From contig JADDOH010002112.1 of NCBI GenBank assembly GCA_016648135.1, positions 49,031 through 113,030 of the forward strand: a stretch of DNA of 64,000 nt, read 5' to 3'. Shown piece by piece: positions 54,430-64,000 of this stretch (its first letter is position 1; the number at the start of each line of letters is the position of its first letter). Under the pieces are notes generated by a model, which did no database searches, was not told the DNA's origin, and worked only from the letters and a program-made list of their open reading frames with translations. The position numbers were made by a program, and so were the translations under genes. Origin of the DNA: Agrypnia vestita (taxonomy: Eukaryota; Arthropoda; Insecta; Trichoptera; Phryganeidae).

Positions 54430-55300
54430 GCCAGGCCAATCATGACCTATGGTATAGAAACAAGAGCTGACGTAACCAGATCCCTACCAGAGACTTCTGA
54501 GAACATCGGAAATTAAAACTTTATAGAGTAAGAGCCAGAGATCGCCAGACCTACGTTATAGTATCAAACCTGAAATATTTCCTGAGAAGGTTTGGATATT
54601 ATGACATTTGAGTGAGGGGGATTTTGGCACATAATAGGTAATACAGCTACATAAAAATGTGTAAGTAAAACATTAAAAAATGAGGTGATATTGTTAAATA
54701 GTGGCCCGAATAACACATACAAAATTCAGATTTGTATATACTATAACATAAATTACATGATTATTTATAGAGCTACAAAGCGTTTAGTAGAAGAAATGAC
54801 CGGCAATAAGCGTCTGGGAATGATTAATATGTGTGTATAGTATTGTCCCTTTAAACTTATTAAAAAATCAGTTTTGTTATTTTTACGTTTTACTTACTCA
54901 TTTTATTGTATCTGCATTACCTGTTATCTGCCAAAATCCCCTAACTCAAATGTCATAATATCCAAACCTTCTTACCTACTGCAGTGTACAAGTAGAGAAA
55001 ATATTTCAGGTTTGATACTATAACGTAAGTCCGGCAGTCGCTAGGTCTTAGTCTATTAAGTGCAATTGTAGGGACAACGCTAAGAGATCGAATCAGCAAT
55101 GAAGAAATAAGATGGACCAGTGGCACCGAAGGTGTTATCCGGTAGAGCAGAGCGAGAAGAGGGTTTTGGAGAGATCATGTAAACAGAATGGACAACTTCA
55201 GAATGCCTCACATTGCAGCTAACCAAGTCCCACCTGGTCGAAGACCGCCTAAACGATAGAGGGACAATTGGATCTCGAAGTTCCAAGAGTGGCATCTTTC
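54430..55300 (+). pseudogene. Non-LTR RT C-terminal fragment split by a MITE
   Basis: Left part (54430-54552): CARPIMTYGIETRADVTRS, then, after a shift, RLLRTSEIKTL. Right part (55072-55300): VGTTLRDRISNEEIRWTSGT, stop, RARRGFWRDHVNRMDNFRMP, then PPGRRPPKR. Together they follow the P..TYG.E...T, LR..EIK.LR.I, DR..NE.IR, W..H..RM order after the RT core. Family G is inserted between the two parts at 54553-55026. Stops and indels abound. Confidence 0.75.
54553..55026. mobile_element. Family G MITE, complete, about 474 bp
   Basis: Long inverted arms: ACGTTATAGTATCAAACCTG, then AAATATTT ... AGGTTTGGATATTATGACAT, then TTGAGTGAGGGGGATTTTGG at the left. The right ends TTTGATACTATAACGT after the mirrored blocks. 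Arms are over 90 bp with one small insertion each. Inserted into retrotransposon sequence. A single arm is also found at 10797-10910. Confidence 0.8.
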
Positions 55301-56237
55301 CTTTTTCTATTTTTTTTTATTTCTTAGGTTAGTTAATATGACGTCCCGTATATTAACTAGTATTTTGCATTTTATATTCTACAATCAATAACATTTATTT
55401 TTAAAATCATTCATCTTATTTATATTCTTCATGTTTTCCGGCATCTCATAATACATTTCTACATTAAACAAATATGTGTATACACATTTTTCTTAAATTG
55501 TAATATTATTCTATTCCTATTTATATGTAGTTATGAATGGATCAACAGATCTAGAAGAAAAGGAAGAAAAAGAAGAAATTATTTTCAAATGTCACGTGCG
55601 CAGCTGGTGGAGGTAATCATGTTTTCACCAATTTTAATGATCATAATAATATAATAATTTACAATCTTAAAACAATATTTATTTATTTAAAAATCACGTA
55701 TTAGGTATTCAAGTTGACGCTGTCTGTTAATCCGGTGGATTGAGTGCATTGTTCTGCTTCAGGAAGTAGTACTTCCTTCTGTGTTTGGACAGAAGAGTGT
55801 GGTCGCTCTATCCTCTTTGCATACAGCATGTTGGTAAGCTCCCATTAGGGACAACTAACTACAAATATGTTATTTATTTTTAAATTACGATAGTAGGGTA
55901 AAAAATACGTCAAATTGAATTTTTATTTATTTATTTTGAAACTTAAAATAACGATAAGGATCCTAAAAACAGGTTGAGGTCAACAATTTTAAAGTAGTAT
56001 TTATAACGAGAACTGAGCGCATAATACGTCGATAATATCCACATCATTATGTCTTGTTATTTTGCAATTCTTATTTTAAATGTTTATCATTTATTATATA
56101 TAGTTTTCCTCGTACATTTCAAGACGCAGAAGCAGCACTAAAGTCTCTCCATCAACGAACGGTCTTTGTGATTATATATACATACATATTAGTATCTTGA
56201 TTATATATACATAATAAACTTTGTGATTATTATACAT
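55301..56237. other. Spacer with one RTE tail scrap
   Basis: 55770-55840 (tgtttggacagaagagtgtg, then gtcgctctatcctctttgca, then tgttggtaag) is a damaged RTE 3' end on the plus strand. The rest is AT-rich with no gene recognised. Confidence 0.45.
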
Positions 56238-56431
56238 AGGAGTAGCTTGTTGGTCTTGTGGTTAGGACACTCGCCTCGTGATCCAAAAGTGGCGGGTTCG
56301 AACCTCACTCCAGACTAGCAAGTTAGTCCTATTTTCATAGCACAAGCATTTAGCTTAGTTTGAAAATAGTAAGAATATTGATGTGACACGTATTCCATGT
56401 TCGCATCTCAATTTAAAAAAAATAAATTATA
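56238..56431 (+). mobile_element. tRNA-derived SINE
   Basis: TGGTCTTGTGGTTAGGACAC at 56251 (box A region), CTCGCCTCGTGATCC (anticodon-arm-like), and GGGTTCGAACC at 56294 (a perfect box B) form a tRNA-like head of about 70 nt. A body (TCCAGACTAGCAAGTTAGTC ... TGATGTGACACGTATTCC) and an A-rich tail follow. The second copy at 36915-37050 shares the body, which makes it a SINE and not a tRNA gene. The acceptor stem does not close. Confidence 0.8.
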
Positions 56432-56670
56432 ATTGTCGGGTATAAAAGCAACGGCAACAATACCCAAAAAATTTAAAAAAAATGTTTCGAATGCAGTCGC
56501 CGAGGTTTACTAATTTATAATGTATTGAATTCTAGATTTTACATATCTGACCCTGCCAAAATCGTGTTTCCTATAAAATCTCGAATTGAGTACATTATTA
56601 ATTAGTAATCCTCGATGACTGAATTAAATTTTTTTGAATATTGCTACCTTTGCTTTTATACCCCACAATT
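56432..56670. mobile_element. Family A MITE, copy 1
   Basis: Inverted ends: AATTGTCGGGTATAAAAGCA, then ACGGCAACAATACCC at the left and the complement of aatattgctacctttgcttt, then tataccccacaatt at the right, about 45 bp with mismatches. Copy 2 lies at 62978-63235 and shares the interior (GAATGCAGTC.CCGA, TTCTAGATTTTA, GTTTCCTATAAA). It directly abuts the SINE tail. Non-coding. Confidence 0.8.
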
Positions 56671-57432
56671 GATTGAAAAACGATGAATTTAGCGCGCACA
56701 TTGCTATTGCCAGTTTTAAAAAATAACGAAATCATATGAAAAAACTTTAAACAAGCGAGATGCTTAAATTATTTTTATATGTATTTAGATATTATTTAAC
56801 GTGTAGAAATAAATACATTTAATATTGAGCATTTGAGTCACTTCAAGAATGTCATTTAAAGAGGAAGAAATCGATACGTATATTTTCTTCAATAGATTTT
56901 TTTTTCTAATAGCAAGTATAACTTGAGTGACCTTGAATGATGTGAGTACGACTATCGCGAATATTAATTTCTAGGTTAAGATGTGCTAAACGTTTTGTTA
57001 AACAAACACACCGAAAGTTTTGACGTTGTTTTTGCATTTGCATAATACGCGGATGAATTTGGCTTGAAATGCTAAAACTGTGACCTAACCTCGTGAATAT
57101 TCATTTCTAGGTTAAAACACCGCACCTCTATGAGTTAAGAATGTCATATTTTTGTACGTCTTTGTTCTTCTTATCAAAAGATAACTAATATTTGTACGAC
57201 TTTCCATTATTATTCCATTATTATATTTAGTATAAGAATATCCCTTTTAAAAAGTTATATTTTTGTTTTAAGAAATGAGAATTTTTTTATCTAGTTGACA
57301 TGCAAAAGTATCTATCGCCTTCAATGTTTGCAGTAGGTGTACTATTTAAATTATATTGTCATTGCCAGATTAAAAAAATAACAAAATCTTAAGGAGAGAG
57401 ATGGACAGATTATTTCAAAATACATTTTGATA
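56671..57432. other. Spacer, no gene recognised
   Basis: AT-rich. AATATTAATTTCTAGGTTAA and AATATTCATTTCTAGGTTAA (56958 and 57096) are a short direct repeat. Confidence 0.4.
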
Positions 57433-57967
57433 TAGGGTGTTTTTTAAGAGGTAGATATAGAATTTTAAATTAATTAATTAAAAAAAAGAAATAAAATATA
57501 TAAAAATCGTGGTATTGGCTTTATTGGAAAAATAGTTTAATGCCATTAGTGTTTAATATTCTTATATAAAGTTCTTGTTTATATTTTTAAATAATTAATG
57601 TTTATCATTTTGTACAAATTTTAAAGTAAAAGGCTTTAAAGCCGTATGAATATGTGTATGTAAAATAATAAAAAAAGTATGATTATGATACCACGATTTT
57701 GGAAGTGAATTTACACCGTTATTCTGGAGTAAGTCTATTCATGGTGAAATGGAAAAGCAAACTTGGCACAAATCAGCTGTCAACTGTCAGATTGGATGCC
57801 GCTGGAAAAAATGTTGACAATTCGAAAAAACCTCTAAAAATACTATATTTAAACACTGATGGTATAAAACTATCTTTAATTAAGTCAATACCACGTCCAC
57901 TACTACGATTTTTATGTGTTTTATTTTATTTGAAAGAACTTACGATACCTCTAAAAAACACTCCTTA
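57433..57967. mobile_element. Family I: Tc1/mariner-type MITE-like element, copy 2
   Basis: Ends are inverted: TAGGGTGTTTTTTAAGAGGT and the complement of acctctaaaaaacactcctt. The TA dinucleotides at both edges fit the TA target of this group. TGGCTTTATTGGAAAAATAG and CACGATTTTTATGTGTTTTA match 11389-11755. 57730-57790 carries the transposase-start region in reverse (agtctattcatggtgaa). The 101-codon frame at 57699-58004 is not a gene. Confidence 0.65.
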
Positions 57968-58079
57968 TTATTTAATGTATAGATTTATTATACACATTAT
58001 TTAGTATTCGAATCATTTAAAAAGAATGTATAAAATATTTCGGCACATTAAAACATATATTAATACTAATCAACAATCT

Positions 58080-58420
58080 TATCTCGAATGTCTGTCTGCC
58101 CGCTACACGCTGGAATTACAACAACAAGAACAACACTGATGATGATGACTAGCCGCTAATGAGCCCCGGGCGCCCGAGTGTGACACGTCATGTTATACGT
58201 AAGGGCTGTTAATAATTACTATCTGTAATCCGTCAAAAATAACGGTACTTTGACATCTCGTTTCCTAAGAAATAAGCATTTATTAATTTTATTAAAAAAA
58301 AAACGATTTTTTTTACTATAATAAAGGACGGTACAGGAACTTATGCGGACGGACGGACAGACAGACGACGAAATTATTATAATTGGGATCATTATGTCCC
58401 GTGATTTTTATATAATATGC
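58080..58420. repeat. Family J-related segments
   Basis: gtctgcccgctacacgctgg, then aattacaacaac resembles 14520-14545. cggacagacagacgacgaaa, then ttatt (58350) resembles 8160-8185. ATTATGTCCCGTGATTTTT (58391) also occurs at 14917. Pieces of one dispersed repeat, order partly scrambled. Confidence 0.4.
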
Positions 58421-58710
58421 ATTCAATATAACAGGTGTCAAGACGTAATTGTTGGATACCGTAAACCAATGAGAATACATCCGATGGATTATTATTATTA
58501 TTATTACCATTGTAAAAAATCTGTAAAAGTGTAAGTCCCTCTCCAGGCACAAGAGTTAGTCTCTTTTTGGAGAGATACAGCGAAAAAATTTATGTATCAA
58601 TATACTTAAAATACAGTATAATTTTTTTTATTAAAGCTGTATGTAATATTAAATAAAAAGAATAAAAAAGTATATTTTACGCTTTTTAAAAGATAATTCT
58701 AATTTTTTTT

Positions 58711-59240
58711 TATTACTCCCTTTATATTAACTCGTGGCGTCTGCTTGCTTGCCGTCAACAAAAACTTTGGATCGATTTTTGACCATTTTCCCGTGATCCA
58801 ATCGAACTGAAACTTGGCAAGCAGACTCGTGGCGACGATCAAGAAGATTTATCAAATTTTCGTTAAAAAAAATTAATAATTATAGTATAATTTCGGATTT
58901 TTAGAAATTTTATTGGTTTTTACAAATTGGAATCATTAGAAAAGTTTGATTAGCAACGGCGACCCGATAACGTCGCGGAATATTTTCTAAATTTGAATTA
59001 CTCCGCCGGTATGCGTAATAGGTACTTCACTACCTATTACGAAATATAAATTGTCGAAAATCTAAATTGACTGACAAATGTTTTTAGAATTTAATCTTCA
59101 AAACATGAAGTGTCTTATCAAAGCTCAAAACATCTGACATTTTAGAAATATATTAAATTACTGTAATTTTAGTGTTACGGTATATGTTTTAATTCGTCTT
59201 TAATTGTTGTTATATTTAACAAAGAAAGGGAGTATAGTAA
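58711..59240 (-). mobile_element. Family B: non-autonomous TIR element, copy 2
   Basis: Reverse complement of 781-1302 over most of its length: TAACTCGTGGCGTCTGCTTG at 58728, GCAAGCAGACTCGTGGCGAC at 58818, GATAACGTCGCGGAATATTT, and terminal AAAGAAAGGGAGTATAGTAA near 59221. Divergence is moderate with some indels. Confidence 0.65.
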
Positions 59241-59583
59241 AAACTTGGTTTTTATGGGTTACTTTTTTGTATTTTGTTTTGTTGTGAATGTGCATAGAAT
59301 GTGGGTATCCACTTATACCTTGGTATCTGAAGTGAGAACACGGAGTTCCGTTTGGTGGCAGTACCCAGCAGCGGCCATTGCAGATTCCAGCAGACGTTAG
59401 ACCCGCTGGATCTACGACGATGGCGAAATGTGTTTGTGTCGGAACCTGTACTTTGGTACTGGTTTCTCCGGATCGGCTGCCTACGTCACGAACAATCCAC
59501 CGGCCTGTTTTCCAATTCTGCCATTCGATGAAACACGAACAATCCAAGGGCCTGTTTTTTAATTCTGCCGTTCGATGAAACAA
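59200..59583 (-). other. Unrecognised 127-codon ORF
   Basis: The minus frame starts MFHRTAELKNRPLDCSCFIE and contains an internal duplication (59483-59531 against 59533-59580, shared phrase CGAACAATCCA..GGCCTGTTTT). Its C-terminal end runs into family B. The middle (TQTHFAIVVDPAGLTSAGIC) looks protein-like, but I recognise no family. Probably a chance or decayed frame. Confidence 0.25.
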
Positions 59584-59696
59584 TAAAACTGTTGGTCAGT
59601 TGTCAATGAAGTTGACGCTATTTGATTAAATTATATTTTCTAACTAACTTTGTATAACATTACTCAAACAATAAATAAGTGTTTCACCGCTAGTTT

Positions 59697-59986
59697 CGGA
59701 GGGAACAGAATATCCCATATCCCATATGATAAGTAAAACTAAATACTAATTAATCGGAGGGAACAGAATATCCCATATCTCATATGATAAGTAAAACTAA
59801 ATACTAATTAATCGGAGGGAACAGAATATCCCATATCCCATATGATAAGTAAAACTAAATACTAATTAATCGGAGGGAACAGAATATCCCATATCCCATA
59901 TGATAAGTAAAACTAAATACTAATTAATCGGAGGGAACAGAATATCCCATATCCCATATGATAAGTAAAACTAAATACTAATTAAG
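59697..59986. repeat. Minisatellite, five units of 58 bp
   Basis: Units start CGGAGGGAACAGAATATCCC at 59697, 59755, 59813, 59871 and 59929 and are almost identical; a C/T change in the second unit is the only one I noticed. Such homogeneity implies recent expansion. No spacers vary between units, so it is not a CRISPR. Confidence 0.95.
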
Positions 59987-60261
59987 ATAAACAACTGAAG
60001 TCTCACAAAGATGATTTTTATATGGGAGTTATTTACATGGGAGATATGTATGGAGGTTAAAGGGTGGCCCAGGGCTTATGCGATCACTTACACAATGAAA
60101 TGTTCACCAATTCCACCGTAAGAACATCCAAATATTACCAAATTTTTTAATGTCGTATATATGTATGTTCTAAATAAGTTTCTTTAATATATTCTAATGG
60201 ACTATGGTTGACACATCTATGGTCCTTCCCATCACATAGTGAAATATTAAGCAATATTCTT
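59987..60261. other. Spacer, no gene recognised
   Basis: Nothing seen beyond AT-rich unique sequence. Confidence 0.4.
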
Positions 60262-60490
60262 TTTAAGTAACTAACTAACCATCATGCCGTTTCCCGCAGG
60301 GGTAGGCAGAGAGGATAGAACGCCATCCTCTAATATTTTTAGTATTTGATCATTCCAGGTCTTACGCGGATGCCCTCTATTCCTGTTGCCTTCAACACTC
60401 GCCCCATATATTTTCTTAACCATCCTTTTCTCGTTCATACGTTCTACATGACCAAACCTCTTCCACCAGTACTCCTTTCTTTATTTTATT
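60262..60490 (-). pseudogene. RTE-type retrotransposon 3' end
   Basis: TAACTAACTAACCATCATGC, then CGTTTCCCGCAGGGGTAGGC is the reversed tail. CCAGGTCTTACGCGGATGCC at 60355 and TTCATACGTTCTACATGACC at 60436 are the reversed GR.R.TW and RMNE-type coding parts. The segment between them and the tail is shortened. Confidence 0.75.
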
Positions 60491-60789
60491 CGTGATGATA
60501 ATTAAAATGGAAACTTCATCTGTGGACGAGAGATTCTGATACTCTAGAAACTCGAGTAGTAAAATTATAAAATATAATTTAAATTGTGTAGATATAACAA
60601 ACTTTGATTTTCATTCATTTTAATGGTCGTTGTAAGCGTTCAAAGTTTACCAAAAAAGCTCCATAAATTTGGCTAATTTGGTGTCACGGGTCTTCGACCG
60701 CAGCCAACTTCACGTCCGATCGACAAACAAACGAGCAAAAATATTGACGCGTTGTTTATTGACGGCAGTAAAATCAAAACAAATCGCCC
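60491..60789. other. Spacer, no gene recognised
   Basis: No motif seen. Confidence 0.35.
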
Positions 60790-61147
60790 ATTGAATAACT
60801 GTTCCTAGGCCAGGGAGACAAGTTGTTGAACTATGGCGAAACGGCGTGGCCCCCGAGACCGCATTGCTGGCTGGTTGCGGCCTGGGCAGCCGTGGAGCCT
60901 GCCCGACCGCTCGCCTTGCCTCGAGGCTATACGGCTTCTCGGAGGCGACAACTCCTGGCTTCCGTCGAATCTAGCATTTCCTCCACACACAGAGAGGGAG
61001 AATCGGACTTGGATACGCAGAAAACATACAACCCAAAAAAAACACGGAACTGAGAAAATGGCTTCTAAAAATTTGAACCCACAAAAACCTCTTACGTCGA
61101 TATTTGCATATGGCTCATTACAGAGACGTTTTTTAAATGTAATATAA
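60790..61147 (+). other. GC-rich patch with unrecognised 104-codon frame
   Basis: The plus frame at 60833-61147 has ATG and reads MAKRRGPRDRIAGWLRPGQP, then Arg/Pro-rich sequence. Two other frames overlap. No domain recognised. The patch contains AAAATGGC at 61055. The 5' half looks compositionally foreign to its AT-rich surroundings. Confidence 0.25.
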
Positions 61148-61148
61148 G

Positions 61149-61320
61149 GAAACTAGACGCAACCCGTCAAAAATGACGGAACATTGGTTGGGATGGATCA
61201 TTTTCGGGACAAAAATGACGGAACACGGAGCCGTTCAAGCCTCATCTCCGGCCTTTTTTTTTGCCGTGGACTCGAACGAAATTACAGACGTTACACGAAG
61301 TTACGGGATACTTTTATTTG
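61149..61320 (+). repeat. Family J-related segment
   Basis: ACGAAATTACAGACGTTACA, then CGAAGTTACGGGA matches 8138-8170. CCGTCAAAAATGACGGAACA is repeated within 61168-61225, with a weaker match (CCGTCAAAAATAACGG) at 58230. Confidence 0.5.
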
Positions 61321-61500
61321 CGAAGATAAGTTGGATTCTTTCTACAAAATGTCTGAATGTGTGAAAAACAGTACTTAGTTTTTCAATGTTGTTTCTATGT
61401 TCTATGAATTTCGTAAAGCATGAAGTAAAAAGTGTTATCTGGGGCGTAGAAAACGTTCAACCCCCTTAGATATTTTCTACAAAATTATCTTTGTGTAGTA

Positions 61501-61836
61501 GTGATGGGTCCGCTCTGTACTCACTACTACAATGTAGTACTACATTACATTGAAGTGCACACTTCGCACGATTTGAAGTGTAGTGCACACTACAAACTAC
61601 AAACACCAAAGTTATTGAAAGTATAAACTTCAAATAGTACACTTCATTTCAAAGCGAACACTAAGTACTAAGTACACACAAAGTACATACACTTCAAAGT
61701 TATCGAAAGTATGAGAAACATACTTTAAATAGTGCATTTTTTACGTGAAATTTTTGGAAAGTTGATGTAGCTAAACGAAGAAATCTCTGGAAACTGTAAC
61801 AACCCACCCCCCCATGGGGGGGGGGGGGTTGTTACA
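61501..61836 (+). mobile_element. Family D repeat, copy 2
   Basis: Nearly identical to 20875-21125 at the start (AGTGATGGGTCCGCTCTGTA, then CTCACTACTACAATGTAGTA). It contains a duplicated tatcgaaagtat/attgaaagtat block and ends with a perfect G/C palindrome GTAACAACCCACCCCCCCAT, then GGGGGG..TTGTTAC at 61796-61836. No array of the 40-bp type is present here. Confidence 0.7.
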
Positions 61837-62507
61837 AATATTTAAAAATTGCATAACGCGTCCTTACCACATGGATGTTTTTAACCAATATTTTTGTTTG
61901 CCAAGGATTTGTAAATTTGAGGCCGCACAAAATAGTCCAACCTATTTTTTTTTAGTTTAAGAGATGATTTAACAGTGATGATCGAGACGTGGGTAAGAAA
62001 AATATTGAATCTACAAAAAAAAAACTATACCACTTATTGCTTGGACGTTTTCACCAGACAAATATATCTCATTGGGCTGTCCAAACCCGCGCATAACTCA
62101 TTTGTGGGTTAGACGCTTTCTGCATAACTATGTCCAATTGACGTGCGAAAACCAGATACTCGGCAAAAAAGGCAACGTTTGTTCGACAGGTAAAATCCTG
62201 TTTCAGCACGCAGCTCATTTTTTGCAGGTGTTAATGTATTGTGCTATCTCAGAATATACGAGAGAAATACTTAATTTAAAACATTGCCTTAATGTCCAGT
62301 AGACATGACACTGGCATCTCATATCAGGGGTTCCTTCTCTAATAGTTATAAAATGTTTTTATAGGGTGTTTTGATGTTACGTATGACTGTCTATCAGGGC
62401 CTTTTACGTTGTGTATGTTATCTGCATGTTGAAAGATAAAATAATTTGTCCTGATGCCATTATGGCTAGTAGGAATCTGAAGAAGAAATGAGAACCAGAA
62501 TTATTTT
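61837..62507. other. Spacer, no gene recognised
   Basis: A 76-codon plus frame (62072-62302) shows no recognisable motif. Confidence 0.35.
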
Positions 62508-62650
62508 ATTTGACTTGTATTAAAGCGAATGAATTTTTATATTCTGTCACTGATAGTCCAACATTTTACATAAGAAAAGTCAGAAATGTTGAAAAAAAAA
62601 GCAAAATTTGAAGTCACTTATCTCCCTAACTATTGATATTAGGAGATTTT
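62508..62650 (-). mobile_element. Family C arm, single
   Basis: ATTTGACTTGTATTAAAGCG, then AATGAATTTTTAT, GATAGTCCAACATTTTACAT, GTCAGAAATGTTGAAAAAAA and ATCTCCCTAACTATTGATAT correspond to the right arm of the palindromic family. The terminal CCCTGTA end is absent. Confidence 0.65.
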
Positions 62651-62977
62651 TATATCGCACCTTATATACAGCAATATTTTTTTTATATTACAGCATATAA
62701 TATAATAAACAAAAACAACAATAATTCAAAACACAAATTAAATAAGCACATTAATTTAATAAAAGCAACAGCTACTAATTTCAAAGAAAGAAATTAAACT
62801 AAAAAAATCGCTTACTTTATTCGATACAAGTACGCTATCGCCATCTCTGATTTGAATTTGAGTTGCATAAAAACCATATATAAAACTTTCCAAACTTGAT
62901 CATTTAAGCCAGCCAATGACAAGCTGTGAGTCCCACATAAATAGCTTTGTCTCTGCGAGACATTCATAATTTATTTT

Positions 62978-63235
62978 AATAGTGCGATATAAAAGCAAAG
63001 ACAGCAGTATCCAAAAAATTTAAAAAATTTTTTGAATGCAGTCACCGAAAAATACTAATTTAAAAAGTAATCTCTTCTAGATTTTATGTATATATTCCTT
63101 CCAAAATCATGTTTCCTATAAATTTATATGCTATTTTTCCTATAAAACCTCGATTCAGTACATTGTAAATTAACTATGATGACAACATTAATTTTTTTTT
63201 GGATATTGCTACCTTTGCTTTTATACCTCACAATT
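62978..63235. mobile_element. Family A MITE, copy 2
   Basis: GCGATATAAAAGCAAAGACA, then GCAGTATCCAAAAAATTT is mirrored by TGGATATTGCTACCTTTGCT, then TTTATACCTCACAATT. The interior matches 56432-56670 with a short duplication of TTTCCTATAAA (63113 and 63139). Confidence 0.8.
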
Positions 63236-63273
63236 AATTATTATGATCCCTGTGGGGACAAAATCCTGCTATT

Positions 63274-63483
63274 CAGTGATGGTTAAACCGTTATTTTAAC
63301 CGGTTACACGTAGTACAGTTTTTGAGATTTGTACCTGATCATACCTATGATCGGTAACTGATATTTAACTGTTGTTTTGTCCCGATGATTGCCCATCGAA
63401 ATGCAAAAAATCTGCAACCAATCATAATCAGATACAAATCTCAAATAACTATCAGTGTGTCACCAGTTAAAATACCATCACTG
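63274..63483. mobile_element. Family E: hAT-like MITE, copy 3
   Basis: CAGTGATGG...TTATTTTAACCGGT at the left and ACCAGTTAAAATACCATCAC, then TG at the right. GAGATTTGTACCTGATCA and AATCAGATACAAATCTCAAA extend the symmetry. CAGTGATGG is a typical hAT terminal sequence. The flanks do not show a clear 8-bp duplication. Confidence 0.78.
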
Positions 63484-64000
63484 TTCTTAAATATTTTGAT
63501 ATATATTATGTATTTTTTAAACTGTTGAGGGGAAAGATCCTTTGTATATACGCGGCTAGTAAATTGGTAAAAATACATGTGTACGATAACATTTTATTTG
63601 CGATTGATTTGTTAGTGGTAAATGTCAACCAACGACTCTGGAACTTTGTAACCTGTCCAACGTTTATTTTCGTTACGTGTTTTGTTGATTGCTCGCTTGT
63701 CTGCAAAGATAAAAAAATTCCGTGACATCACCGATATGTGCTCAAGAGTTCTTCACACTTCACACACTGTACAACCGGCGTCGTAAGAAGCGGATAAAAA
63801 CGTCTTCACACAAAGCACGAGATCTTTTCTATATCGAGACGCTCGAATTGATTCAAATGATTGCTTGTCCAAAGAAAATTCAAGGCTGTCGCTGTGGTAT
63901 TTTTTTCCCGAGAGTAACGTAAAAAAAATTTGAGTCTCGGTAGGTAAATATTTTTTTAAAGATCAACCGATACATTTTGAATAGTTCATCGATGAATTAC
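63484..64000. other. Spacer, no gene recognised
   Basis: Short overlapping frames (63506-63922) on both strands, none recognised. Confidence 0.4.

Noticed and set aside
56250..56310. A possible tRNA gene with box A and perfect box B
   Set aside because: The acceptor stem does not close, a SINE body and A-rich tail follow, and a second copy shares the body, so it is a tRNA-derived SINE.
59697..59986. Regular repeats considered as a CRISPR array
   Set aside because: The 58-bp units are directly contiguous with no variable spacers, and the surroundings are eukaryotic.

Overview
The window looks like intergenic DNA from an insect or closely related arthropod genome. It is AT-rich, crowded with eukaryotic transposable elements, and has no bacterial-style gene packing. 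I recognise no intact host protein gene, rRNA, functional tRNA or CRISPR array. Nearly all recognisable coding sequence is transposon-derived, and nearly all of it is broken. The insect assignment rests on the repertoire of mariner, RTE-type non-LTR elements, Gypsy-like LTRs and hAT-type MITEs. The order cannot be fixed from sequence reading alone.

The standout is 51237-53346, a complete and apparently young LTR element read on the minus strand. It has two 306-bp LTRs that I count as differing at two positions, a 4-bp ATAT target duplication, a primer-binding site resembling the complement of tRNA-Leu, and a polypurine tract. It has no pol gene. Its only gene is an intact ORF of about 400 codons. 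The N-terminal half is a charged coiled coil of the kind seen in Gag proteins. The C-terminal half (about 51780-52450) is clearly derived from the nucleotide-binding domain of Hsp70, with one Hsp70 motif expanded into a decapeptide array. I read it as a non-autonomous retrotransposon that captured part of a host chaperone gene.

Layout, left to right. 0-6 kb: a TIR element (family B), two minus-strand reverse transcriptase (RT) scraps, foldback families K and L, and family H. 6-15 kb: hAT-like MITE E, a long foldback, an RT scrap, a 543-bp near-perfect palindrome (family C), a MITE holding a captured transposase start (family I), and a repeat with a heat-shock-element array (14.6 kb). 15-23 kb: a mariner-like fragment, CpG-rich patches, RTE fragments, and a 1.5-kb nest of foldback elements. 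25-33 kb: a second C palindrome, an LTR-like promoter segment, an almost intact mariner (28349-29636), and several RT fragments. 33-47 kb: CpG-rich patches, RTE tails, a tRNA-derived SINE, a TIR element with GCATGCTCAT-type repeats beside a 74/78-bp minisatellite. 48-55 kb: RT C-terminal fragments, the LTR/Hsp70 element, and an RT fragment split by a MITE. 56-64 kb: SINE plus MITE, second copies of families I, B, D, A and E, and a 58-bp minisatellite.

Family letters (A-N) are local labels for sequences repeated within this window, not database names. The genes do not form a pathway; the organisation is layers of insertion, nesting and decay.
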